DNA from: Agelaius tricolor
Taxonomy: Eukaryota > Chordata > Aves > Passeriformes > Icteridae
Assembly (NCBI GenBank): GCA_023055355.1
Contig: JALJCS010000034.1
Coordinates: 4,974,001 to 5,038,000 of the forward strand
Direction of reading: 5' to 3'
DNA length: 64,000 nucleotides
Shown: positions 14,801 to 28,540 of the stretch, in pieces
How the letters are laid out: each line of letters opens with the position of its first letter
Position numbering within the stretch: the stretch's first letter is position 1
Notes under the pieces: generated by a model
The model's input: the letters and a program-made list of their open reading frames with translations, nothing else
Databases searched by the model: none
What the model was told of the DNA's origin: nothing
Translations under genes and position numbers: made by a program

Positions 14801-17800
14801 AAATTACCCTTGAAATGACTCTATTTATTTCAAGTCATACCCTTTTCCCAGCTGTATTTTTAGACATCTTCATACTAGTAGTACAAGAGCTTGTTCCAGA
14901 CAAGGACTTAGGTTTATGTTAACATATAATTTGTAAAAGTTTGCAATAAACATCCTTCTCTGACACTGGCAGAAACTGTAGGAAGGAAAACACCGCCACT
15001 AACTTTGGCTACTTGCTTTGATTCAAACCTCATTGTGTGATGTTTGTTATGAGAGCTCCAAAACTGCACAGAAGTGATGAATTGTTGTGTCACTAAGACC
15101 AGAATTTCCAAAGCAGCCTCGTCTTTTTAGATTTTGGCTTCCAACATAAATATTCACCAGAGGCCTGGTGTTGGATCGGGAAGTGTGCTAGCAGGCTTTC
15201 ATTCAGAGAGCAAGAAATATGCAATGCACGATTCAAGACCTTAGGCCTGAGCTGGCATCCCACAATGCACTCCCTGAAGCTGATGAAATGTTAGGGTGTG
15301 CAGGAAGTGCCAGCTGAAGTCTTACAAATAAACACTTAGAGAATATTTATGTAGATATGGTAAACAGAAAAGGAAAGTGACATATGCACATGCTGCTGGT
15401 CATTCTGAAACTGCTGCTCTGCACAGGCCAGTTTTTATATGCTTCAGAATCACAGGACCATCATTATTTTTCCAATGCTGAGTGAGTTTCCCCTCTGTTA
15501 ATCACACAGAGTAAAAGCAGGTCTGTAATCTCAGTTCAGCTGCATTTGGAAACAAGTCTTGCTTGTAAAGATGGAAGGAAACTAGACAGCAATCTATTTC
15601 TCTGCAGAGGCATTCAGTTTTTCCATGGTCAGTCTTTTCTCCACACTGACCAGATTCTCTGCACTGGGTAAAGTTTTTGATTCCTTTAAAATACCTGTTT
15701 ATCATTGATAAAATTCAGGGTGCATCAATGACTTTGAAAGGGTGTTCCAGAAACTGCTGTGATATTGCAGTCTGTGTGAGTTTTGTTTTATTATTTAAAT
15801 CATGTAGTTGTTCTGGTCAAAATTGCTTGTGATGCTGTTTGAGACATTGAGCAAGCTCATAATGGGAAAATCCATTTCTCTGAAATGCTAGCACTTTAAA
15901 TAATTTAAAGCTATTCTCCCTGTTCTACCAAAAGGAAGTTTAATCTATTACTTATCTGTCCATGAAGATACTGTTCAAAGGTATTGGACTATCTTGAATT
16001 AATAGGGAAAAAAAGTTGTTGGAATAAATTAAATATTTCCATATAATAAATGGTGGCAATTTAATAATTAGTGAGAAGCCTTGTGTTTATAGATTTTTCA
16101 TAACATAGCATATGAATAACGAAAACAGAAGGTTTATTCAGCATACAAAAGCCAATTTTAGAGGAATAACAGATGGTGAGTGCCAGAGCCAGAAGAGAGT
16201 GAATAATTTTTAAAAGCTTTGTGTTCATGTAATTGAATGAATTAAATATGAGAATTCACAGAAATTCAGGTGAGTTAGATTCTTTTCTCATTGACAGTGG
16301 ATAAATAAAGACCCTTCTGTTTCCCTACATGTACACACATTTACTAATGTTGGAATTAACAGCATCACAGCCATGCATTCAACGAGCCTCAAGCTTCAAC
16401 ATGACTTAAAATGATCAGTTCCACATAACAAAGTGTTTATGTGGGGAAACCAAATAGCAAGAATCATTCCAAATGGCTGAAAAATGATGAGTATTACCTT
16501 GTTAAGATTTGTTTCATAAGCATGACCAAAGCAATTCAACAGAAGAGTGCCAGCATGTCAGGAAGAAGAGTGGGAAGATAAGTAGGAAGAGGGAACGACT
16601 GATCTTTCCATTATTACAGAGCTTGGCAAAGCTGGAAATTGTTCTACCTTCTCCAAGTCGTAGTATCTCAGAAGATAATATTCTTTTAAAGAAACAAATT
16701 AATTTTAAAACCCTTTAGGAACAGCACCAAGGGCTGTGTGTGTCCATTTATACCCACTGAACTGCTGTTCCTTTGAGGAGTTTCAGCACCCTGGATGCTG
16801 GGTACTGCTTTGTTTTAAATCATCTCCGCAAAGGTTTTTTGCAATCAAATAATTTACTTTTATAGATTTTTTCTACCAGAGGGAGGCTGTGTCACAAGCA
16901 GTGCCAGCCAGCACCTGCCTGAAATATGGAGGCCACACTTCTGGTGCTTGCTCTTTGATTTCTTTCCTATGGCTACCTAAATACAGAAACAGAACTACTT
17001 CTGATCAGCATTTCCACCTAAGGTCTGGAGAAGATAACCTGATAAAACTGGGGAAATTTACATGACCAAGAAGCATTTGCAGTGTCTTTTTCAAATATAA
17101 CAGTAGTTAGGATCTCCATTTTTGCAGAGAGACAATACATACCCATTAAACCTGCTCATATTTTCTGCCATACCACTGGAGATAAAACAGGCACTTGACT
17201 GGTTTTATTGAGGTCTCACATTTGCTCTGTTTCCACTTTTATGGTGGGCTCTTTTTCTGTGTTAAGCTCATATGTAAATGGGGCAGCTTTCATAGAGTTT
17301 TGGACGTATGTGACCAGCCATTCAGTCTCTAAAAAACAGCCAGTATTCCCTTTGCTTTTTATTGCTGTAGGTTTTCATTGGGTTGGATATCTTCCTCTTT
17401 ACAAGCACCTTTCTGTCAGAGAAACAGAAGACAGCTTTCTCCTGCCTCCCTGGAAAGTCCTGCATGGAATAGACTCCTGCAGGTCACAGGACTCACAGCA
17501 GTAACTCAGCCAATACGGATATGCATGTATTCCACTCTGACCCCTGTGTTTCTCACACGGATCTGACAGTCTCTTTTGGGAATCTGAATGGCTCAAAATA
17601 TTATTGATGGGCTGCTGAAGGTCTGCCTACAGTTTTTGTAGAGTCATGAGGGAATTGACTGTGCACTCTCTATTAATCATCTTGTGGCTGAATCTCAGCT
17701 GATGCTGAAGGCTTCAGCCCCACATTTTAGCAATGAGCTCAAAGGGAGGCTGGGGGCAACTGAAAAGTAGGATCAGGTCACTGCTCTATCCAGTGGTAGT

Positions 17801-17858
17801 TTGTGAAAATGGCTTCAGTGGTCTGATTCTAAATTTTACTGACAGAATCTTAGTATCT

Positions 17859-17859
<1 letters not shown>
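5900..17859. other. Unique AT-rich non-coding DNA, no gene seen
   Basis: No coding region, RNA gene or intact transposon was recognised. ORFs reach about 150 codons (6111-6560, plus strand) but have no domain-like pattern. The stretch contains short poly-T runs (for example 10221-10236) and one perfect-arm hairpin at 11.58 kb, listed separately. Confidence 0.65.
11578..11616. repeat. Perfect 13-bp inverted repeat (hairpin)
   Basis: The left arm TATCCATCACAAT (11578-11590) and right arm ATTGTGATGGATA (11604-11616) are exact reverse complements with a 13-nt AT-rich spacer. A partial third copy of the motif, CCATCACA, lies just upstream at about 11549-11556. It could be a hairpin-forming remnant of a small DNA transposon or a chance structure. 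No target-site duplication was identified. Confidence 0.8.

Positions 17860-17898
<39 letters not shown>
17860..17898 (+). repeat. Poly-A homopolymer (39 A)
   Basis: This is an uninterrupted run of 39 A's, the longest homopolymer in the window. Such length suggests either a hypermutable microsatellite or the tail of a fairly recent retroposition on the plus strand. The sequence upstream (17.5-17.86 kb) was not recognisable as a retrocopy and no flanking duplication was found. Confidence 0.95.
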
Positions 17899-17899
<1 letters not shown>

Positions 17900-20754
17900 C
17901 AAAGTAAATCCTAGTCAAAAGTTCAGGAACAGCCAAGGTTTTTAAAACAAGAAGAGTGAACTTGTCTCTTCCCAAGAGGTATTCTCTGTACATCAGCAAT
18001 GAAATGCAAGGGGGCACATTGATTAGCACCACCCAGGCTGTCAATAAAGACCTTCTGTCCTCAGAAATACCAAATCAAGTTCATATGAATTTCCCACTCT
18101 TCCAAAACCACTTTCCCACTAGGAAGCAGCAATCAGAAAACTGAAGAGCATTCCCTCCTTCTCACATCTTGGCAGTCTGTAAGCACTGTGCCTGTCACAG
18201 CATTCCCAAGAGGCCTCCTTTACCATCCTGTCTCAGCTCTGCAAGCAGCTGCTTCCTTTTTGTGCAACAGCTCTTGGAGCTCTTTGCCTTTTGAAGACAA
18301 AGCACCAAAAAGCTGGCAAATAGCTACATTCTGTTGGGAAGATGAAATCCCACTGCGGATGGAGAGGTTTGCTTAACCTATAAAGTAATTCTTGAACAGC
18401 TATTGCGTTGGCAAAATTCTAAAATCTAACCGAGCTTGATTGCTCTTGGCTTCTCCTAATTTGCTTTCTTTAGGGTTGTTGCTGCTCCTCACTCTGCAGA
18501 TGTTTGTCCCATTACTGTTCACAGGAGTTAAATATACACAGATATATAAGAGGACCATCTACTCTCAATATTACAAGGTCAGCTGAAGCCAGGACCTTTT
18601 ACTTTCTCTATGCTCCACCAAGAGAGAACAAAACTTATGCAAGACTTCCTCAGGGAGCACTGGGCCTGAGGTTTTTCACAGTGCACAAGGCTAAAATTCA
18701 AATATGAAGCACAGCTGTTTGGACAGTAATCTTGGACCTCTTTGTTTTGAACTCCAGTGACCCACTCAGCCTGACCAACACATGAAACTCTGAAATTCCT
18801 GCACAGCTAATGACTGGGATGTGAAATTGCCTGGCAGGCAGTGACCAGTTTAGGATCCTCTGAGATTTGCAGGTGGAAGGGCTGTTCTTTCCCCTTCTTT
18901 CCCCTCACTCACATTGCTCACACACATCATTCCATCTGTGTGCAGGTTTGAACCTCTGTCCACCACCCAAACTGCTGACCCAGTGATCTTGTTGCAGATG
19001 GTGACATTCCTCCCTTCTGCCAAGGACAGGTATTTTTAAGCCCCTGGTAACAGGTAAAATAAAAAGGGAAGCAGTATGGCATAAACCAGTCAGTCAGTTT
19101 AATTAGAGACAGACCTCCTCTTTTAAATACTTTCTAAATCCCCTGGGTAGTGCATGTATTTTGAAGTATATAATACATAATAAAGTGCTACTTAAACCTT
19201 TCCTTTGATTTAGCTGCAATTCCACAAATATTTAGAATTCCAGCAATGAGTAACTTTGCAGAACCAAGACAGGATATGCTGCATTAATAACCAAATGTTA
19301 AATAAGTTGTTAAAAAGATTGGCAATGGCTGTGGTGGCTTGGATGAGGTGGAGGCTGCTTGGCTGATTGGGCTTTTCTTGGAGTCAATGATAGATCCTCT
19401 TACACCCCCTTACGTTTAGAGTCCAATTCTAAATCATCCACTTCAATATCATCTTCTTTGCAAAAATTATATGTATTTTCTATATTAATGCCTGATCACA
19501 ACAAGATAAAGGGTATCTTCTTCTGGTCTGACTGTCTGACCTTTCACATTAATTTTGCTGTTGCAAAGCACATGAACTGCTATGGAAAGACTGTGGAAAA
19601 AAACACAATTTTTTCTCTAGTGATATAATGAACATCTTTGTGCATCCAAAATAATAGGAATTCCAGTATTTGTGCTTACTATAAAATACAGCAAGCAAAA
19701 ATAAAGTAAATCCTGATTTTGTAATACAGAAATGATTTTGACTGCATCTTTGGCTGGGTATGACATGGAAACTGGTGACTGTTTATGCTTTGCTCCTTTT
19801 TTTTTGTCTGCATAAAATCCCAGTCCCACATGAGAAACAATTTATTTATCCAGGAACAAACTATTACTTTTTTGGGGACTGGCTTCTAATGAGCTGGGTA
19901 GTAAGGCTGTTTCTTTTCAGCCAGAAAAATGCAAGGAGTATAAAATCCAGATGGACAGCACATGATGCTGGAACCAGCCATGTCACATTGATTAAAGGAA
20001 ACCTATAGGAAATTGAGTAAAAATCCAAACACCAGACAGTGAGAGCAGCAAACTGGCTGCACTGTGGGGTTTCATCACAGCTCTGGCCTCCCCACACCTC
20101 GCTGAATGTTAACCTGTATTTAATATTCATGAAGGTGTGGGTCGGCAAGCAGGCCTTGCAGAGGGATGGAGCAGCATCTGGAATCCCTAGGCATAACTGC
20201 AGGAATGTTTATTCTCTTTGTTTATTATTCTGAGTGTGTCCTCTCTCCCTCTTCCTCTCTTTGTCTCCCTTTGTGTAATAAAGCTCCTCTAGGCATATAA
20301 AGTAAGTCATCTGGAATTGTGCAACTCCTTCTGCCAGGAAGCTTGAAAAGCCCCTCTCCTGTGCAGAGAGAAAAATGCGGACTCTTCGCAACCACTGAGA
20401 AATTACAGAAATACAGCTTTTGTCTTTGGCTTACATTTAAATAGCTCAGTGCTGTGGCAAATCATTGTGCTTCTCACTGCTTTAAAAAAAATCTCATTTC
20501 ATCCTGTCCAAGGGGTTATGTTTATTAAAAATTAAAAAAAAAAGAAAAAGGCATATTTTAAAATAGCATGAAGCCTGCAAAGTGCATTAAAAGGCCTCAG
20601 TGTCAGAGGTGCTTTGTGTGCCAACGGGTGCAGAGAAGGAAGAGGAAATAAACAGAGAGGAGCATCTTTTAGAGCCGCATGGCTAGTGAAATTTTGTATT
20701 TGTTCTTTGGGGAAAGGGCAGAGTCGCTGCTGGTTGGGTAGGAGCCGGCAGTGT

Positions 20755-20890
20755 TTTTATTGGCAGGCGAGCCTGAGTGGCTGAAAGGTGGCCATTAACA
20801 CCCTGACACGAAGTGCTGACAGGGCGATTATAAGATTAACACCCTGTGTTATATTAACAGTGTCAAAACCTCCCCTCACCTGTCAGGGAG
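20755..20890. promoter_or_regulatory. Candidate regulatory block with paired ATTAACACCCTG motifs
   Basis: The 12-mer ATTAACACCCTG occurs twice (20794-20805 and 20835-20846), 41 bp apart start to start, with a related ATATTAACAG at about 20850. Two TGACAG-type cores (Meis/TGIF-like) are present, one near 20817 and one in reverse within CACCTGTCAGGG at about 20878-20889, where it overlaps an E-box CACCTG. The motif density resembles a vertebrate enhancer. The call is inference only, because conservation was not tested. Confidence 0.3.
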
Positions 20891-22124
20891 GAGTAATGGC
20901 ACCAAGGAAAACATTATAGACAAACGGAGATTTTAACCTGAAAATACCACACAGCTCCTCTTTCAAATTGCTGTAAATATCTACGTGACCTACAAAAGCC
21001 CAAGAAAATATTTCAAATAGATATATGTGAAATTTGAATACATATTCTTTCAAAAGAATATATTTCAAATCAATTTTAAATTTTAGTTTCACAAGTGTGC
21101 TTGGCCACTTGTCTTGCCGTTTTTATTCCACAATTACCCCACTTCCACTGTATGTGCATATATTTTGATTATATTTCATATTGTAAGCAATAGTTCTGTA
21201 TGTCCTACATGTTTGTCTGTAAGGTCCATAGATAAAAGGCATAAAAACATATTCTTTATATAGAATTCAGTTTCTAAACAAGATCAACCAGAGTCAAGGC
21301 ATCCAAAAGGCCAGAAAGTGCTAAGGTGTTGCATAAGAAAAGTTCAGCTGCTTTAAAAGTCAGATTTTGGGGGTTTTCAGAGAGTTGCAATGCCAACAGA
21401 TCATGAGAGTTTAGAGGTTGTTGAAGCCCCTTAACAAAGATCACTTATGACCTGTCACAAATTACTGAAGTGCCAGCTGAAAAGTTCAAACGTCTCGGAA
21501 GCAGATCCAACAGAAACATTTAATTATTAAACAAGGATAAAGGATGGATTTATGAGCACTGTTTGGTTTGGGGGTTGTTGGAAGACAATGCAAAAAGCTC
21601 ACAAACACTTTCAGAGCTTCTCTTATGCTTTGCAGAAAACAGAGTATTTATTATAGCAACTGATGAGAATTGCCAAAGGTAGGGAGTTTCCAATAAACAG
21701 GATTCTAGTTTTAGGAACAACCTGTTAAAGTATTTCTATGTGTAATTTTATTGCATCATCTGCTTTGGCTGACACAAAGGTCTCCAGGGCAATTCTGAAC
21801 TTTCAAGTCATCTATAGAATCGAGTGTTTTCATCTACATATCTTTCGTACTTCAAAAAATGGAAAATATTACATAATTGAGAGAAAATTATGTTTCATCA
21901 TGTTTTATTGATGATATTCAGGCAGTTTTCCATGCTGACAAGAGCCCCAGAATATTTTCTGAAATGTCACAAATGCCTTTAGAGATTTTAGGCATTTCAG
22001 AAGATTTCTTTTTAAAAATGAGGAAGAATCAAAAGACACTATCAAGACACTAGGGTATTCAGAAACCTAATTTAGACCAAGATCAGGTGGCCACTAAAAA
22101 GACACTCAATGCAGTTTTCAGGGA

Positions 22125-22199
22125 TTTTAATTAATATATTATTCACTTTAATTTAATATTTAATTGATATGTCACTTTTAATTAATATACAATTCACTT
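22125..22199. repeat. AT-rich 24-bp direct duplication
   Basis: Two copies of a 24-bp AT-rich unit (22125-22148 and 22176-22199) start TTTTAATTAATATA and end ATTCACTT. They differ at two or three positions and are separated by 27 bp of similar AT-rich sequence. This looks like local duplication; no further structure is visible. Confidence 0.7.
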
Positions 22200-25100
22200 G
22201 TTTGCCAATTGAATGACAGACTCGAGCTATAAAAAGCTCAAATCTGCTGTCTTAGCTGCTCAGCAAAGGTGTAGTTCACTGTGCTTTTCTTAGGAGGCTT
22301 AAGGCAGTTTGTGGGAACCCTGTGTTGCATTTTTCTACCTCTGGAAGCAGGCAAAACTGTTTCTGAGGAAAGGGAGGATACTGCAGCTCTTCTGTCCTCT
22401 TTTTTGGGTGAGACAGATAAGCTCTTTGAGAGCTGCATCTGCCAGGGAGCACTGAGAGGGGATTTTGGGCTTGGTGGTGTGAAAATCAGTGAATAGTGCA
22501 CGGCACAGCTTTGCTGTCTCTGAGCTCTGAATGGGAGCAGAGCACCAGGCTGGATCTGCTAATCCTGATCCCTTCCTTTCTGCACATCTTGGGGGTGATA
22601 AGGAGAGGTGATGGGTCACACTGCCCCAGCCCCAGAGCTCCTTTCACAGTTGCAAATCAAGAGACACTTTGGCAAAGCTGAGGTGGCAGTCAACAACAAA
22701 AAAAAGCCACCACACAATGGAAGCCACCAAATTGTTAATAAACTAGGAAATCATGTGTAGACATGAAAATGGGAGGGGAACTACCTAAGACCTTATTGAC
22801 AAAGGAGCAAAGACATAAAGGATGACCTTCTGTGACCACTGAAGGGATAACTTCATCAGGATATATTTGTGCCAGAACATGACTCCCACATGTCAATCAT
22901 GCTGAAGTGCTGGGAAATTTGCTGTAGCTATTTGCAAGGGTTTTTGAGTGAGCTAGGTGGGTTAATTTTGGTTTGGTTTGTGTTCAGGTTTTTGGGAGTC
23001 TTAAATTTTTTTTTTTTAATTTTTTAATCTGATGCCTTTACTCACTGAGAATAAAATGAATATACACTCCTGAATATACACTGCACTCCACCAGTGTGCA
23101 GAGCAGTCAAAGAAAAAACTCATTTTAAAATGACCTGTGTAACCATGTGTTGTTTTAGTGTCATGTGACAAGCAGTAAATCATCTTAGTGCCTTCTTTCT
23201 TATAAGTAAAAGCCATGTATTGTACTTTTGCCTCAGACAAGCTGCTGAGTGACTTAAACCCCACCTACATTAAACCCAAAATTCCTCCTCTTCCAGAAAC
23301 AGCATGTCTGTATTGTCAGTGCACAGAAATCACATCTTCTGTAATCCCTGCATTATCTGTCATGTGAGCTGTGCATTCTCGGATAAAACATGTGCTTATT
23401 TTCCATGTTCTGGTTTTCCCAGAAAGGTAGCATGTTACATATTGTCCAGTGAAAGGATATAATTAATGCTGATTTAGATTTTAGAAAATAAAATGTAAAA
23501 TTTTGTCCAATAAATGTAGGCCTGCCTGGTGCAAGGGCACCTATGAGCATCCAGAAGACAGTGGGAGGAGGAGGAACAGAGCCCACAGACAAACAGCATT
23601 TTAACATGGGCAACTGCTGTTTGCCTCTGTGTCTTTTCATCTGCAGAGCTTTGCCCTCCTAAATAGATGGCTGGGAAATGATGGATTTTTAAGGCATTTT
23701 TAGCACAATGAACACAAAACACTACTTTTCCATCACTTTCAAAAATACTACAGTGCACTAAAATATTTTTTTTAACATATTTTATTGCTTGAGATGGATC
23801 AAATTATTTTTTCCTCTGTACTTTCCAGGCTATTTTAAGCTCATAAACAGATCACTCCTGCTGTCCCTTTTTAGACTGAAAAAAAACCCAAATTCTTGTA
23901 TACATCAGTGACACCATGGTGAAATTGCAATAGCAACACCAAGCAAAGGAATTTTTGCTTAGAGTATTGCAGCTTGGAAATGGGTCAGGTCTGGACAGGG
24001 TATTGAGGGATGACTACTGCCAGCAGCTGACTTTTCCCATATAACCCTCACAGATCCAGAGCGGGAAGTTCACATCACCCACATCCCCCAAGGGTCATGG
24101 ATGGAATTCAAGCCTTGCCCATGGGATTGCTTGGTGGCATCCCTCCACTGACATCCACCACAGCATGGTAAAAGCCCCAAAAACTTTCCCATTTCCACTC
24201 CAACATCTCTGTGTTTGGATGATGGACAAAATACTTCCATATGAGGAAAGAAAGCAAAGTGTTCAGGGCAGCTCAGTTGGCTCTGTTGCCATTGCTGCTG
24301 TTTGTTTATTGGGATCTGTCAGGATTGACGGGTGTCTAGAACAAAACAAGCCCTGGTTTTGAAAGGTTGCTTAATGAAAGAAACAAGTTTCAACCTCATT
24401 GTGTGCCTTTGTGCAAGCAGAGGTTCTGTTTGTTTAGAAAGCTAACATTTATACAGATTATGCACTCGCCGTGGTTCCGTGCCAAAAACCACACGACTGA
24501 AATGGGCCCTTCCATCACTCTCTGAGTGCTGACCTGGGATTGTTTTTACAGGAACTGGATCTTTTAAGCAATGGCCTCTGGTAGAATAAGGGGGAAAGCA
24601 TGCACCTTGTGCAATGATTTGCAAATGATGGCTTGGGCAAAAGGGTGCATTTGGATCGCTCACTGTCCTGACTACCCCAAATGTTGTGTGATTAAAATAA
24701 CTACCAGTGAGGGTGGGAAGGGTGATCAGGCAAAGCTGGATGATGTGGGCAGAAGGTCACCAGTTCAAGGAAGTCAAATTTTTATGCAATGTGACACTTT
24801 TGATTGATTAAGCCCTCCAAAAACTGTTCAAAGTATTAAAAGCAGTAAAATAAGAATAATTAGTGATGGCAAATTGAACTTGAAAAGTCACTGAGTAATG
24901 ACTCAAGCTGTAAATTCGTATGTGCTCCTCATTATCCTGCTCTTGAAAATGTTTGAAATGTTTCCTAAATGAGCAGGGTTCTCAGAAAGAAATGTTCACC
25001 TCCTGTTCATATGTGAGTGTATATTTAGAGCTCTTTTTAAAAATCCACTAAGAGAAAAAAAATGGAAAATTATAATGCTCAGAAGGATCTACCTGGCCAC

Positions 25101-25734
25101 ATGCTTTGTAATAACACATTGGAGGAGTAGAATAGTCAGCCTGAAAAATGCCCTGTTTATCAGTCAGTGGGCAGAAATGAAAACAAGGCATGTGGTTAGA
25201 GAGTGCTGGAAAATTCTTGATTTTTCTCAGTGGAATATCTTTCCTGGGAGACAATGGCTTTCCTATGGAACCATTCCCCGAATTAAGGATGTATGAAAAA
25301 AGAAACATTTTTCTGCTTTCCAATATTTTTCCAGCTGAGGAACAGTGACAAAGCTTAAGGATGTGATTTTTCTCCCCCCTTCACATTCTCACACTTTCTA
25401 AATGCTTTCCAACTGGCAAAACAGCCACTGTTACTTTGTGCTCTTTCCTGCCTTTGGAAAGAAAGTAGTTTTAAAGGACAGGAAAGTCCTGTTTGAAAAC
25501 AGTGCTTCTATTTCTCTGTTCTGAACTATTTCTGGAGACAAGAGTAGAATTGGATTATTTTTCTTTTCATAACTATGAAATGAGAAATTCACCACTTTGA
25601 AAAACATTCTCCTCTGAACCATCTTCCCTGAAGTGTGTTTTTAACTTGCAGTTATTTTTCACTCACCTTTGTGAGGCACTCTTTAGTTTGGCCGAGTCTA
25701 TCTTACAGAGACAGTCTCCCAACAGATTTTTCAG

Positions 25735-25850
25735 AGTTTTCCTTTAAATAGACATCTGTGGGCTGATTTGCATCAGCAAAATGTTCATTAAAAAGGATTA
25801 AGCACGGTTAAGCGCTGCGGCTCCATCAAAGAAAGTGAGGCTAAACACCA
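25735..25850. promoter_or_regulatory. Candidate regulatory block with octamer inside a palindrome
   Basis: A perfect POU octamer ATTTGCAT (25766-25773) sits inside the inverted repeat GCTGAT-TTGC-ATCAGC (25762-25777). A bicoid/OTX-like GGATTA follows at about 25796, then AGCACGGTTAAGCGC, a CpG-containing stretch in an otherwise CpG-poor area. These are visible motifs; enhancer function is inference and was not tested by conservation. Confidence 0.3.
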
Positions 25851-28540
25851 GGCACCTTCCCTCCATTGAAGGTGCCAACCCAAGCATCCTAATTTGGGGG
25901 CTTTTTGCCTCCCATACATCAGGAAACCTAAAACTTTTCATAATACAGCACAAATTACCACTTCAGCAAGTAAATAATCACTGTTGACTTCTCTCCTGCA
26001 CAAGATTTACCTCAGGGTTGTGTGTTGGTGGCATGAAATGTGCTGTGACCTGGGGGGCTCCTCTCCCCCCTCAGCCATTCCTGTCTTTCCCCCCGTGTCC
26101 ACCCAGATTTAAGTGGTTAAGTTGCTTTGTTCATCCCTTTATCAATGGCTGTACATGCTGTGGACCCAACTGGTGGAGGTAGATGAGTCTCACCCCTGCT
26201 AGGGGAGGTCTCATAGTGTGAGCAAGGTAGCCCAGACCCTAATGAGGGGGAGAAAAGCACGACCTGGAAAGGCAGCAGGGATTCCTTCCCTTTCATCTCC
26301 CGTGCTTTCATTTCCAGCAAGGAGGAGGAAGTTGGAAATTTCTTTGAGCAGGCTTTCCCCATTTCAGAGACAGTGGAAGATGCTGAGTAACAGCAGGATC
26401 CTGAGGTGGGGGAGCCTGCTCTGTGTCTTTGCAGAACATGCACAACTGCCCCAAAGTGAGGAAAATATTGCAATTTAATGTTTATTGCTGAGCTGCCCCA
26501 TTTCATCAGGTTACCCTTTTCCACTCTAAGCGCTGGAATTACCTGGCATGCTGCTGTAAATGAAGATTTCTCTTGAAAAAAGAGAAGAGTCCAAGCTGTC
26601 ACTATATTTCCTACAATCCTACAAAGTTTACTGAAGAGGTTGTAGGGTTTAGCAGATTGTCATCCTGTAATCACATGCTGTGTCTCAAGACTGCTATTCA
26701 AGCTGGGGATGGAAGACTTAATAAATAGCTGATATGTGTAAGACTCTCTTTATTCAGAAAAATCTGCCTGGAAAGCTCATAAGGAAAGGCTTTCCTGTGA
26801 GATTTTCTATACTTCCTACTTGAGGAGAGGCTGGAAACTGGAGAAGAGTCATTCTGTTCCAGCTGAAGTGGGTAGGTGCCAGAGGTTTAGGAGGCTGGGA
26901 GAGAAGAGAGGGGAGGAAAAGGGAGTTCTACACTTTCTTCAGAAATTTGGGTCCACTTTGAGTTTTTTTGGAAGAAGCTAGTACTCTTTTTTGTTTTTTC
27001 TGAACCAATTTCTTCCTTTCTATTTTGTCTAAATCTGAAGTACAGCCTGAGCCTGGCTTGCCTGAGAAGCCACACTGGATTAATAGGTGTGTTCACAAAG
27101 GCCAAGTTGAATCCTGTTTGTAAAACCCTGCAAGACCTAATGGGCTCCATGCACCTCCTGCCAGGCACATGGAACCTCCTCCATGCTGTACACAGGACCA
27201 GCTCAGCCCACGCTGCTGGAGATTGTGCCTGGCTTGCCCCAAATCCAGAGCTGAGCTGTGCTTCCAGGGTGCTCCTTGGTCCAGGAACATCAGTCAATAC
27301 GAGCTTGTTCTGATGTCAGGCACTCCATTTTCCTAAAGAACAGGCTTCATTTCCCTCTGCCAGTGCTGAGGGACATTGCCAGATGTTTAAAACATCTGCA
27401 GTTCAATTTTTGAGGCGCTGAGATAGCCTTCATAACTGATAACCCCTTCACAGCTTGAAATTGGCTGGCTCTGGAATGGGAGATCACCTGAGAAGCAGAA
27501 ATCAGGGCATAAAAAGCAAAGCACCTGGAAAATTCTTTACCATATTTTCACCCCTGAAGAGGAAAAAGGAGAGACCAGAGGGTGTCATCACAGTCTCCTC
27601 AGAAGTACATGATGCCAGCCTGACAGATGAAAGACACATCTGTCCCCACCCCAAAAAGTGGCATCAAAAACATGATCTATAAGAAAAATCCATCAGATTT
27701 TTGTTTGGCTTCATCCTGTAAATGGCACACAAAATGACTTCTGCCACTGCTTTGCTGCTAGCCTTCTCCAAAGCAGTGGTGAGTGCAGTAGTTTTTAGGT
27801 GCCTGCATTGAAATAAGGCACAACTAAGATTTTTTTTCAATCCTTCAAATGCTTTCTCTCTTGAAACCAGTTCCTGCCACAGACAAAGCTCTTCCAGGAG
27901 AGTAGCTCTGTCCTATACTGTGCTACCAAGAATAAACACTGTGTGAGCATAACTGCCAAAAGAGAAAAAAAAATCACTCCCTTTCATTTTTTTCTTTCCT
28001 TGCAAGGCCCAACATGCTGTCTTTGGACAGATTTCAATCCTGCTTTAATTCATTAAAAAAGTGAAACAAAATCACCATTTACATCCTTGACAGCTGGCAG
28101 GTTTTATGTGTTCTTACTGCTCCTGCCAAGTCCAAAAAAAAAAAAAGTTTTCATTCAGCTCTGTCATGGATCTTTGGAGTGCTGGAAGTGTGAGAGATGT
28201 CAAAATGTACTCACAACAATGACATACAGTACCTGAAGGCAGGAATGTATTATGCTAATGCACTGGTGTAAAGGAAGTTACAATTCTCCTTTTCACTTAA
28301 AAAACAAAACGAAACAAACCAACAAAAAGCTCCATGACAACATCAGAAAATATACCATTCTTGAAAGAAGGAGCATTTTGCTTTCCTCAAAGCCATCTGA
28401 CATGTTCCAAGAGCTTTCTGTTCACCAGATTGCATTCCAGTCTATACTGGGGAAGGGAGGGGGGAAGAAAGAAAGAAAAGAGGCAAATATCTGTTGGCTA
28501 ATTCACATTTTTTGATTCCTGTTGCTCCTGTGACAAAGGA

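Noticed and set aside
26117..26602. 161-codon minus-strand frame
   Set aside because: No domain, signal or conserved motif was seen, and a plus-strand frame overlaps it. It is consistent with a chance frame.
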